NCBI GenBank assembly: GCA_002317115.1
Contig: DCIP01000059.1
Span: forward strand, 5,835 to 35,053
DNA: 29,219 nt
Reading direction: 5' to 3'
Origin: Candidatus Scybalocola fimicaballi
GTDB taxonomy: Bacteria > Bacteroidota > Bacteroidia > Bacteroidales > Paludibacteraceae
Positions 8,548-15,101 of this stretch are shown here, in pieces. Below the pieces are notes generated by a model that ran no database searches, was not told where the DNA came from, and saw nothing but the letters and a program-made list of their open reading frames with translations. Position 1 is the first letter of the stretch; the number at the start of each line of letters is the position of its first letter. The position numbers were made by a program, and so were the translations under genes.

Positions 8548-9918
8548 ATGGAAGAAAATTTCACATTAATAGACGACTTTGAAGAAAAAAATATAATCAA
8601 AGTGATTGGTGTCGGCGGTGGTGGTGGAAACGCTACTAACTATATGTACGAGAACCATATCAAAGGTGTTGATTTTGTAATCTGTAATACAGACCGCCAG
8701 GCTTTACGCCGCAGCCCTATACCGGCTGAATTCCATATCCAGTTAGGAGAGAAAGGTCTTGGAGCAGGTAACGATCCTAATATGGGACGTCAGGCTGCGG
8801 AAGACTCTATCGAGAAAATCAAGGAGATGTTGGTCGATACAGAGATGGTGTTTGTCACTGCCGCTATGGGTGGTGGTACAGGTACAGGCGCAGCTCCTGT
8901 TATCGCTCGTACAGCCAAGGAGATGGGAATCCTTACTGTCGGCATCATCACAATCCCATTCCGATTCGAGGGTCGACGTCGTATCCAGAACGCTATGGAA
9001 GGTATGCAGAGAATGCGTGAGTCGGTCGACGCAATTGTCGTAATCTCAACAGACAGATTCCGTGAACTATATGGCGACCTTGGCTTGAAGGCTGGTTTTT
9101 CTAAGGGAGACGAGATTTTGGCAATGGCAGCGAAGGGTATCGCTGAGATCATCACTGGTGACGGTTATGTCAACGTGGATATGAATGACGTACGTACTGT
9201 CATGACTAATTCCGGAGACGCACTTATGGGCTTGGCTACAGCTTCCGGTCCAGACCGTGCCAAGGAGGCTATCACAGAGGCGTTGAATTCACCATTGCTT
9301 ATCAATAACAGTATCGAGAAGGCTAAGGATGTCTTGTTGAATATCTCTTATTCTTCAGAGCACGAGGCTACAATCGATGAGACTGAGTTTATCTGTCAGT
9401 ATGTCCAGGATCAGATCGAGGATCATGGAGCTAACTTGATCTGGGGTGCTTCTATCAATGAGGAGTTGGGCGAAAACATCACAGTTACAGTCGTTGTCAC
9501 TGGTATGAACGTTGATGATAACACACTTGCGGGTGAGGCTCCAAGACAGCAGTCTAACTCTTTTGGCGGTGGCTACAACCAACCACAAGTCCAGACTCAA
9601 TCAGAGATGAGAGCTGATCGTTATTTGGGTGGCACTCACGTCTCTACTGCAAGCAATAATCAGAGAGTGACTATCAGCAATGATGATATAGATAAACTAT
9701 ATGCTGGTAATCCAGCCAAAAAAGCTGAACCAACACCAGCTCCAGCACCGGAGCCAGAGCCTGTCTTTGTCCCAGTGCCAGAACCGGAACCAGAGCCGAT
9801 TCCGACTCCAGAACCGGAGCCAGAACCAATTCCGGAGCCAGAACCAACACCGGTGGCTGGACCAAGAATTAAACCAAAAGAGATTGATGTTGATTTAACT
9901 GACGAGGAAGATGATTGA
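8548..9918 (+). CDS. ftsZ: Tubulin-like GTPase FtsZ, first copy (no C-terminal tether peptide)
   Basis: GTP-dependent filament-forming division protein of 456 aa. GTPase elements are intact: KVIGVGGGGGNA (glycine loop at 23-28), signature loop GGGTGTG at 108-114, and T7 synergy loop NVDMND at 209-214 with both aspartates. After about residue 320 comes a Gly/Gln/Asn-rich linker, then a low-complexity Pro/Glu stretch (about residues 394-440, repeated PEPEP units; DNA about 9728-9865), and an acidic end KEIDVDLTDEEDD. The usual FtsZ C-terminal peptide, of the type D-x-PAFLRRQ, which binds FtsA and other partners, is not visible. The stop TGA (9916-9918) lies inside the start of the second ftsZ. 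Being an FtsZ is certain; its exact role beside the second copy is inference. Confidence 0.95.
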   Translation: MEENFTLIDDFEEKNIIKVIGVGGGGGNATNYMYENHIKGVDFVICNTDRQALRRSPIPAEFHIQLGEKGLGAGNDPNMGRQAAEDSIEKIKEMLVDTEMVFVTAAMGGGTGTGAAPVIARTAKEMGILTVGIITIPFRFEGRRRIQNAMEGMQRMRESVDAIVVISTDRFRELYGDLGLKAGFSKGDEILAMAAKGIAEIITGDGYVNVDMNDVRTVMTNSGDALMGLATASGPDRAKEAITEALNSPLLINNSIEKAKDVLLNISYSSEHEATIDETEFICQYVQDQIEDHGANLIWGASINEELGENITVTVVVTGMNVDDNTLAGEAPRQQSNSFGGGYNQPQVQTQSEMRADRYLGGTHVSTASNNQRVTISNDDIDKLYAGNPAKKAEPTPAPAPEPEPVFVPVPEPEPEPIPTPEPEPEPIPEPEPTPVAGPRIKPKEIDVDLTDEEDD

Positions 9919-11326
9919 AACCCTTGATATACCTAATCCTGAAAAAACGTTTATCAAAGTGATAGGCGTAGGCGGCGGTGGAGGAAACGCTGTGTCGTAT
10001 ATGTTCAACAATGAGATCGAAGGAGTTGATTTCATTTTGATGAACACAGACAAGACGGCGTTAAGACGTTCTACTGTCCCTAAACGAATCTTGCTCGGAA
10101 AGAATGGACTTGGAGCAGGATCGGATCCTAATGTCGGTAGAGTGGCAATGGCAAGAGAAGAGGAGAATATCCGACGTTTGTTGTCCGACTCTACAGAGAT
10201 GGTGTTTATCACCGCCACTTTAGGTGGAGGAACAGGCACTGGTGGAGCTCCAGTAGTGGCACGTGTTGCAAAAGAACTTGGAATTCTTACCATTGGCGTC
10301 GTGACAACCCCATTCTCATTCGAGGGTCCTGTAAGAAAGAAAAATGCTGAGGAGGGTATTCGAGAGATGAGAAAATATGTCGACTCTCTTGTTATCATCT
10401 CCAATGATAGACTTGTGCCGAAGGGTAAGAATCCGATGCAGAAAGCTTTAGGATTGCGTTCAAGTTTCGCATTGTCCGACTCTATTCTTGCTACAGCTGC
10501 AAGATGTATCTCTGATATGGTCGTGAAATCCGGTTACGTCAACGTGGATATGAACGATGTGCGTACTGTCATGACAGATTCTGGCGACGCCGTAATCGGT
10601 TCGGCTGAAGCGTCGGCAAGCGTATCAGGCGAATACCGAGCTATGCAGGCTATGCGTGACGCTCTTACTTCACCATTGCTTGTCAACAATGATATCCGTA
10701 ACGCAAAAAGCGTTTTGGTGAACTATCTATATTCCGACAAAGAGGTCACAATTGACGAGTTGTCTGAAACAATGGAGATGATTCAGCTGAAAGTCAACGA
10801 TAACGCCACTATCATCTGGGGAGCAAGCCAGGTGGAGGGATTAGGAGATAAGTTGAAAATCTCCGTCGTCGTTACTGGACAATCTCTTGCGGAGGAGAAA
10901 CTTGTCGGTGGAGATCAGGATATATTTATGACACCTTCAACTCCTATTGAAGATCCTATCCCTACGTATAAGGAGACTACTTCCACTATGACGCAGGAGG
11001 ATTCGGATAAGGATAACGTTATGGTCACAGTTTCGGGTGATGATCTGACTCCGACGTCGCAAGCCGGTTCCGATACAACAACACAGGTGCGCAAGGTAAA
11101 TGATTTTACCCCTACGGCTGAACGAGACAAACCTGTGCAGAAGAAAAAATTGACTGCAATGACTTTCGAAGACGGACAGCAAATAGTTGATACTCCTGCT
11201 ATTCTTCGTAATCGAGAGATGGTGGCGGAGCGTAAGGAGGAGCCTACGTCTACGCTTACATGGAGAATCAATGATGATGATGTTAAGATGGGAGACAATT
11301 CCTATCTGACTAACAGACCAGATTAA
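9911..11326 (+). CDS. ftsZ: Tubulin-like GTPase FtsZ, second copy (with tether peptide)
   Basis: Second full-length FtsZ (471 aa) starting 8 bases inside the first, so the two are probably translated together. GTPase parts are intact: VIGVGGGGGNA with GGGGGN at 21-26, GGGTGTG at 105-111, NVDMND at 211-216. It differs from copy 1 by a small insertion after ISNDRL (PKGKNPMQKALGLRS), a different Ser/Thr/Asp-rich linker without the Pro/Glu repeat, and a recognisable C-terminal peptide DTPAILRNRE at about 427-436, like the canonical DTPAFLRRQ, followed by a further 35-residue tail. Shared oddities with copy 1 (ALRRS where Bacteroides FtsZ has ALNNS, NVDMNDVRTVMT, SGDA, and a VT[IV]SxDD motif in the linker) point to duplication within this lineage. 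Confidence 0.95.
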   Translation: MIETLDIPNPEKTFIKVIGVGGGGGNAVSYMFNNEIEGVDFILMNTDKTALRRSTVPKRILLGKNGLGAGSDPNVGRVAMAREEENIRRLLSDSTEMVFITATLGGGTGTGGAPVVARVAKELGILTIGVVTTPFSFEGPVRKKNAEEGIREMRKYVDSLVIISNDRLVPKGKNPMQKALGLRSSFALSDSILATAARCISDMVVKSGYVNVDMNDVRTVMTDSGDAVIGSAEASASVSGEYRAMQAMRDALTSPLLVNNDIRNAKSVLVNYLYSDKEVTIDELSETMEMIQLKVNDNATIIWGASQVEGLGDKLKISVVVTGQSLAEEKLVGGDQDIFMTPSTPIEDPIPTYKETTSTMTQEDSDKDNVMVTVSGDDLTPTSQAGSDTTTQVRKVNDFTPTAERDKPVQKKKLTAMTFEDGQQIVDTPAILRNREMVAERKEEPTSTLTWRINDDDVKMGDNSYLTNRPD

Positions 11327-11354
11327 TTTGTAAAACTTATAAAATAATAATACT

Positions 11355-11807
11355 ATGGCATTGTTTGATGTTATCAGCGAGGATATAAAGAAAGCAATGA
11401 TCGCCAAGGACAAGGTAGCTTTGGAGGCATTGCGTGGAGTGAAGAAAGAGTTTCTTGAGGCTAAGACAGCTAAAGGATCAAACGGAGATCTAACAGACGA
11501 GGCTGCTATGAAGATTCTTCAGAAGATGGTAAAGCAGCGTAAGGAGTCGGCACAGATCTTTACAGAGCAGAACCGCCCAGAGTTGGCAGAGAACGAGTTG
11601 GCTGAGGCTTCTGTAATCGAGAAGTATCTTCCTGCTAAATTGTCTGACGCTGAACTAGAGGCAGAGATCAAGGCAATCATCGCTGAGGTAGGTGCAAAGA
11701 CAGCTCAGGAGATGGGTAAGGTGATGGGTGTCGCAACAAAGAAGCTTGCTGGTAAGGCAGACGGTAAAGACATCTCGGCAAAGGTTAAATCTTTGTTGAA
11801 TTCATAA
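11355..11807 (+). CDS. YqeY / GatB-YqeY domain protein
   Basis: 150-aa helical protein of the GatB/YqeY family, related to the C-terminal tail domain of aspartyl/glutamyl-tRNA amidotransferase subunit B, which contacts tRNA. Characteristic stretches: LFDVISEDIKKAMIAKDKVA, ALRGVKKEFLEAK, MVKQRKESAQIF, E-x-x-VIEKYLPA, and QEMGKVMGVATKKLAGKADG near the end. The free-standing form has no firmly established role. It commonly follows ftsZ in Bacteroidota, so its position here argues that both ftsZ copies sit in the normal ftsZ slot. The stop codon lies inside the first unit of an AT-rich tandem repeat. The 28-base gap from ftsZ shows no terminator. Confidence 0.92.
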   Translation: MALFDVISEDIKKAMIAKDKVALEALRGVKKEFLEAKTAKGSNGDLTDEAAMKILQKMVKQRKESAQIFTEQNRPELAENELAEASVIEKYLPAKLSDAELEAEIKAIIAEVGAKTAQEMGKVMGVATKKLAGKADGKDISAKVKSLLNS

Positions 11808-11831
11808 TGCATAATTCATAATGCATAATTT
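11799..11831 (+). repeat. AT-rich 14-bp tandem repeat overlapping the yqeY stop
   Basis: AATTCATAATGCAT occurs at 11799-11812 and again at 11813-11826, then AATTT starts a third partial unit. The TAA stop of the yqeY-like gene (11805-11807) lies within unit 1. Related strings (TTCATAATTCGTAATT, AATTATGCATTATGCG) recur in the arms of the inverted-repeat element at 28739-28754 and 28997-29025. Confidence 0.7.
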
Positions 11832-11835
11832 GTGT

Positions 11836-11859
11836 AGAGACGTGGCTTGCCACGTCTCT
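11836..11859 (+). terminator. Perfect palindrome after yqeY; dispersed repeat or terminator
   Basis: AGAGACGTGGC / GCCACGTCTCT is a perfect 11-bp inverted repeat around TT, followed by CTGTTTTAAA. It could end the dcw transcript, although the T-run is short and four bases away. Its outer AGAGACG/CGTCTCT matches the hairpin at 28804-28828, so it is also likely a member of a dispersed palindrome family. The gap 11808-11965 otherwise holds the tandem repeat, a promoter-like box and an operator-like palindrome. Confidence 0.6.
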
Positions 11860-11886
11860 GCTGTTTTAAATAACTATCTATTGAAG

Positions 11887-11915
11887 ATTGTATTTGCTGA
11901 AAATTTGTATATTTG
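11887..11915 (+). promoter_or_regulatory. Bacteroidota-type promoter for the ATPase gene
   Basis: TATATTTG at 11908-11915 matches the -7 consensus TAnnTTTG exactly, with ATTG at 11887-11890 as a weak -33 element, 17 bases away. It lies about 50 bases before the ATPase ATG at 11966 and just after the palindrome that could end the dcw transcript. Confidence 0.6.
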
Positions 11916-11918
11916 CAA

Positions 11919-11955
11919 TATCGTAACGTAGGTTACGGTAATGTGGGTTACGATA
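11919..11955 (+). promoter_or_regulatory. Nested inverted repeats, operator-like
   Basis: TATCGTAAC (11919-11927) and GTTACGATA (11947-11955) are perfect inverted copies. Inside, CGTAAC (11922-11927) and GTTACG (11932-11937) form a second, mutually exclusive hairpin with a GTAG loop. Three copies of the GTTACG half-site thus occupy the expected transcription start and leader just upstream of the ATPase gene. A repressor site or a leader RNA switch are possible; no specific regulator can be named. Confidence 0.45.
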
Positions 11956-11965
11956 ATTGTATGCT

Positions 11966-13285
11966 ATGAAATTTTACAACAGAGATAAAGAGATTAAACT
12001 TCTCGCTGAAGTGGAGAGAATGTCAAACGAAGAGAGTCAGATGACTGTAGTCACTGGCAGAAGACGTATTGGCAAGACGCAACTTTTGCTCAAGGCTTGT
12101 GAAGGCCAGACAACGCTCTATTTTTTCGTTTCTCGTAAATCAGAGTCATTGCTTTGTAAAGATTTTGTTGAAGAAGTTCGTGAGAAGTTGGGTTTGATGA
12201 TTGGCGATTTCTCGTCGTTCGGCAAATTGTTTGAGTCGCTGTTGCTGATATCAAAAGAGCAACATTTTAATCTGATAATTGATGAGTTTCAAGAATTCCT
12301 AAGAGTGAACCCTTCTGTGTATGGTGATATGCAGAAATATTGGGACTTGCATCATAAGGAGGGTAAAATGAACCTCCTAATAAGTGGTTCGGTTAACTCT
12401 CTGATGCATAAGATTTTTGAAAACAGCAAGGAACCTCTCTTTGGAAGAGCTGGAAATATTCTTCGATTGAAACCGTTTGGTGTGAATGTGTTGAAAGAAA
12501 TCCTATCTGATCATTATTCAAAATATGAGAAAGATGATCTGCTTGCTCTTTATGCACTTACGGGAGGTGTTGCCTGGTATGTGGAGCTAATGATGAAGAA
12601 TAGGTGCTACACAATAGATGCCATGCTTGATTTGGTGTTCAAGGAAGACTCTCTTTTCCTACAGGAAGGAAAGAATGTGCTTATTGAGGAGTTCGGCAAA
12701 GAATACACCGTCTATTTCTCTATTCTTGAATGTATAGCTCGAGGTCTTTGTTCGAGAGGTGAAATAGAGTCCTATTTGGGAAATGTGGAGACGGGAGGTT
12801 ATTTGGTTAAGTTGGATAGAGACTATGACATCATTAAGATGAAACAGCCTATTTTCTCCAAACCTAACAGTAAGCAAACAAGGTATTATATTCAGGATAA
12901 TTTCCTTTACTTCTGGTTCCGTTTCGTTCACAAATACCAACGTTACATTGAATCAGGGTCGATTGCTTTGCTGAAAAATGTGGTGACACGTGATTTCCCT
13001 GTATTTTCAGGAATCATTTTGGAACGTTATTTCCATAAGTTGTTTATGGAAAAGCAGATATACACTTCAATAGGCGGATATTGGGACCGTTCTGGAGAAA
13101 ATGAGATTGATTTGATTGCCGTCAATGAAATAGATGAGGTGATAGACTTTTGTGAGATAAAACGCCAAGAGAATAATATTGATTTGGACATCTTGTCGAA
13201 AAAGGCAAACGACTTCTTTTCCAAGAATCCTTCGTTGAAACATTACAAGTCAAACTATCTGGCATTGTCGCTTAAAAATATGTGA
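11966..13285 (+). CDS. Archaeal-type ATPase with DUF234-like nuclease domain
   Basis: 439-aa P-loop ATPase of the family often annotated ATPase AAA / DUF234, widespread in Bacteroidota and archaea and of unknown physiological role. Seen: Walker A VVTGRRRIGKTQLL near residue 29, Walker B-like LIIDEFQEF, LLISGSVNSLMHKIF sensor-type region, a helical middle with RYYIQDNFLYFWFRFV, and a C-terminal part ENEIDLIAVNE...DFCEIKRQ that fits the D-(E/D)xK core of PD-(D/E)xK nucleases. The ATG at 11966 (MKFYNRDKEIK) is preferred to an upstream in-frame TTG because family members start close to an NR-x-x-E motif. It has its own promoter and palindromic leader, and it sits between the dcw cluster and unrelated genes, so it is probably an accessory insertion. 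Confidence 0.85.
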   Translation: MKFYNRDKEIKLLAEVERMSNEESQMTVVTGRRRIGKTQLLLKACEGQTTLYFFVSRKSESLLCKDFVEEVREKLGLMIGDFSSFGKLFESLLLISKEQHFNLIIDEFQEFLRVNPSVYGDMQKYWDLHHKEGKMNLLISGSVNSLMHKIFENSKEPLFGRAGNILRLKPFGVNVLKEILSDHYSKYEKDDLLALYALTGGVAWYVELMMKNRCYTIDAMLDLVFKEDSLFLQEGKNVLIEEFGKEYTVYFSILECIARGLCSRGEIESYLGNVETGGYLVKLDRDYDIIKMKQPIFSKPNSKQTRYYIQDNFLYFWFRFVHKYQRYIESGSIALLKNVVTRDFPVFSGIILERYFHKLFMEKQIYTSIGGYWDRSGENEIDLIAVNEIDEVIDFCEIKRQENNIDLDILSKKANDFFSKNPSLKHYKSNYLALSLKNM

Positions 13286-13294
13286 TGATTAAGC

Positions 13295-13302
13295 TATATT
13301 TG
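13295..13302 (+). promoter_or_regulatory. -7 box (TATATTTG) before the 328-aa gene
   Basis: An exact TAnnTTTG match 46 bases before the ATG at 13348. The nearest TTG upstream (13265-13267, inside the preceding gene) is 27 bases away, longer than usual, so the -33 part is doubtful. Confidence 0.4.
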
Positions 13303-13347
13303 CAATACTAAGTTAACAAAAGACGATTCACTTTAAACAGCAGTAAT

Positions 13348-14334
13348 ATGGAATTCAAAAAAGGAGACTGGGTATTATACGACGAAAAAATTTCACAAAT
13401 CATTGATGCCTATTCCATTAATTACGAGAAATTTGACTCCGTAGTAAAAGAGGATGAGGCCAACTACGGAAAGCTCAAATGCAAATATTATCTTCTACGG
13501 GATTTATGCACCATGGGGGGTAAATTTGTTTCTGTGAAACCCTACATAGTGTTTACCGATAGTTTTTTTGAATCTCTTGAAGAAGAGAATTTACAGGTGT
13601 TAGAAAAAATCAAAAAAGAAAAAAGTGAAAAGTTTGCAGAGTGGGAAAGCAAAGAAGTCAACGCAAAAACGAAAGAGTTTGAATCCTATTTCTCGGTGGA
13701 AGTGAAGCCGAAAGAAGGAACCAACATTTTGAAACAATTCAAGAAAATATGCAAACAATTACCGTGCCTTTTCTCTTTTAACGAACTTGAGGAAAAGGTT
13801 TCTCAGGCAGACATTGACATGACAACATGTGTAGAGGATTATCAAGCATTTGACAATCAAATATCGTTCACGTTAAAGTTTAACTTAGACGACATTAAAA
13901 ATGGCGTCGTTTATTACCGTAAAGTGTGTGAATTTGATTACACGGACGCAGAAGAAGACGCAATTTTGCTGGAGACATTTTTCACATATGAATCGTTGTT
14001 CTTCTCGATTGTCTTTTTTTTGAACAGATATACCTCAGAGGAAACTGACGAATGCGCACAGGCATTTAAAGAAGACATGAAGATCGCCACTTCTGCTTTG
14101 ATGAATAAGAAGTTAAAAAACAGCGAACTTGCGAAGGAATATTACGATTTTGTTCCAAAAGAAACATTCACGAAGGAAGAGGCCTTTGTTCTTTTCAAGC
14201 AATTCATTGACATGAACAAGCAAAAGTATAATTTGGAAAAACTCTGTCAAACCATCGCAGAAAAACATGATTGGTCGGTCGAAATCTATAGCTTAAGTTA
14301 CGATTATGCCAAGGAAATGTTTTCAATAGTATGA
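13348..14334 (+). CDS. Unrecognised soluble protein, 328 aa
   Basis: No family recognised. The protein begins MEFKKGDWVLYDEKISQI, has no signal peptide or membrane segment, and is rich in Lys, Glu and Phe. Residues about 77-115 are charged and probably helical or coiled (EEENLQVLEKIKKEKSEKF onward). A central acidic region (YTDAEEDAILLETFF) and a helical C-terminal third follow. Two adjacent TGA codons close the frame, and the same frame then continues into a remnant of a leucine-rich-repeat protein, so this gene or its neighbour may have been rearranged. A good -7 box lies 46 bases upstream. AT-rich codon use and isolation between the ATPase and a reverse-strand gene fit an acquired gene. 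Coding status is likely from length and codon pattern; function unknown. Confidence 0.72.
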   Translation: MEFKKGDWVLYDEKISQIIDAYSINYEKFDSVVKEDEANYGKLKCKYYLLRDLCTMGGKFVSVKPYIVFTDSFFESLEEENLQVLEKIKKEKSEKFAEWESKEVNAKTKEFESYFSVEVKPKEGTNILKQFKKICKQLPCLFSFNELEEKVSQADIDMTTCVEDYQAFDNQISFTLKFNLDDIKNGVVYYRKVCEFDYTDAEEDAILLETFFTYESLFFSIVFFLNRYTSEETDECAQAFKEDMKIATSALMNKKLKNSELAKEYYDFVPKETFTKEEAFVLFKQFIDMNKQKYNLEKLCQTIAEKHDWSVEIYSLSYDYAKEMFSIV

Positions 14335-14337
14335 TGA

Positions 14338-14523
14338 CTATGCTGGATTACACTATTTAAAGCCAAACTGAAATCGATTACAATTCCGTCATTAATCAAA
14401 AAGATCGGTGGCTGGGAATTTTATGAATGTAACGAATTGGAAGAAATCAAAATTCCGAAAGCGTGTGAGATAGATGATCAATATAAAAGAATGCCGAAAA
14501 ATGTAAAGATTATCAGGTATTGA
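14338..14523 (+). pseudogene. C-terminal remnant of a BspA-type leucine-rich-repeat protein
   Basis: After the double TGA of the 328-aa gene, the same reading frame stays open for 61 codons. Its main part reads KSITIPSLIKKIGGWEFYE then CNELEEIKIPKACEI, and it ends PKNVKIIRY before TGA. The spacing SITIP...IKKIG...F..C..LEEIKIP is the BspA/LRR_5 repeat (about 1.5 repeats), and a short tail after the last repeat is typical of the C-terminus of such proteins. There is no start codon in a sensible place, so this is a relic of a lost gene rather than a working one. Confidence 0.65.
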
Positions 14524-14528
14524 GAAAA

Positions 14529-14987
14529 TCATTTTTTCCTATACGTCACTCTCGGAATCACTGGCTCCACTGCCTCTTTCAAGAACTCGTCGAAATCATC
14601 GTAGTCGTTGAAACATAGTTTAGTGACAGTTGTCTCTTTCTTCATCAGACAGAAGTAGCCATACACGTCCTTGCCATCTTTACCTGTACGGACATAATCA
14701 AGATAATAACCGTCGAACTTCTTCAAATCAACCTCACCTTCCTTAATCAATCCGAAGAATCGGCTCACTTTGAGAATCGTACCGTCTACCTCAAGACTTC
14801 TTGTCTGCATCACCAGATGATAAATCAAGAATCCTGTGAAAACCACCGCAAAGACGGAAAAGATTATCCACCATTGTGTTGGCACCTCGCTTGGCATTAT
14901 TGAAAGCACTAATCCGCAGATGGCTGGCATCAATACGAAAATCGCTGTGATGTAGTAGAATTTTGGTCTGAATCTTGTCTTTGTCAT
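14529..14987 (-). CDS. Small two-helix membrane protein, PH-like
   Basis: 152-aa reverse-strand protein. Two hydrophobic helices (residues about 11-31 and 38-58) are followed by a soluble domain beginning RSLEVDGTILKVSRFFGLIKEGEVDLKKF, a pattern of short strands resembling bacterial PH (YdbT/YcxB-like) domains, in which the soluble part follows a helical hairpin. No catalytic motif is visible. It starts at the ATG at 14987 and converges on the LRR remnant, with only 5 bases between the two stops. It is divergent from the HAD gene across a 114-base gap. Function unknown; the PH-like call is inference from pattern. Confidence 0.72.
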   Translation of the reverse strand: MTKTRFRPKFYYITAIFVLMPAICGLVLSIMPSEVPTQWWIIFSVFAVVFTGFLIYHLVMQTRSLEVDGTILKVSRFFGLIKEGEVDLKKFDGYYLDYVRTGKDGKDVYGYFCLMKKETTVTKLCFNDYDDFDEFLKEAVEPVIPRVTYRKK

Positions 14988-15071
14988 ATCCGTTTTGTTC
15001 GTGTTTTTTGTAAAAATACTTTTTTGAAATTATATATCGGCAAATTCCGCTTAAAAGTTGAGGAAAAAATG

Positions 15072-15079
15072 TATATTTG
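15072..15079 (+). promoter_or_regulatory. -7 box (TATATTTG) for the HAD-HTCS operon
   Basis: An exact TAnnTTTG match 22 bases before the HAD ATG at 15102, in the divergent 114-base gap 14988-15101. A well-spaced TTTG -33 element is not present. For the opposite strand the same gap offers only a weak TATTTTTA candidate, with TTTG 22 bases upstream. Confidence 0.5.
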
Positions 15080-15101
15080 CGAGAATTTGATATAGTTTGC
15101 A

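Noticed and set aside
9728..9865. Repeat DNA in ftsZ copy 1 considered as a frameshift or assembly artefact
   Set aside because: The frame stays open through it with a consistent Pro/Glu pattern and leads to a stop overlapping the next start exactly.
9895..10404. 169-codon reverse-strand ORF opposite the ftsZ overlap
   Set aside because: It is the antisense shadow of the two well-supported FtsZ frames.
11799..11831. Repeat tract considered as a CRISPR fragment
   Set aside because: The 14-bp units are directly adjacent, without spacers.
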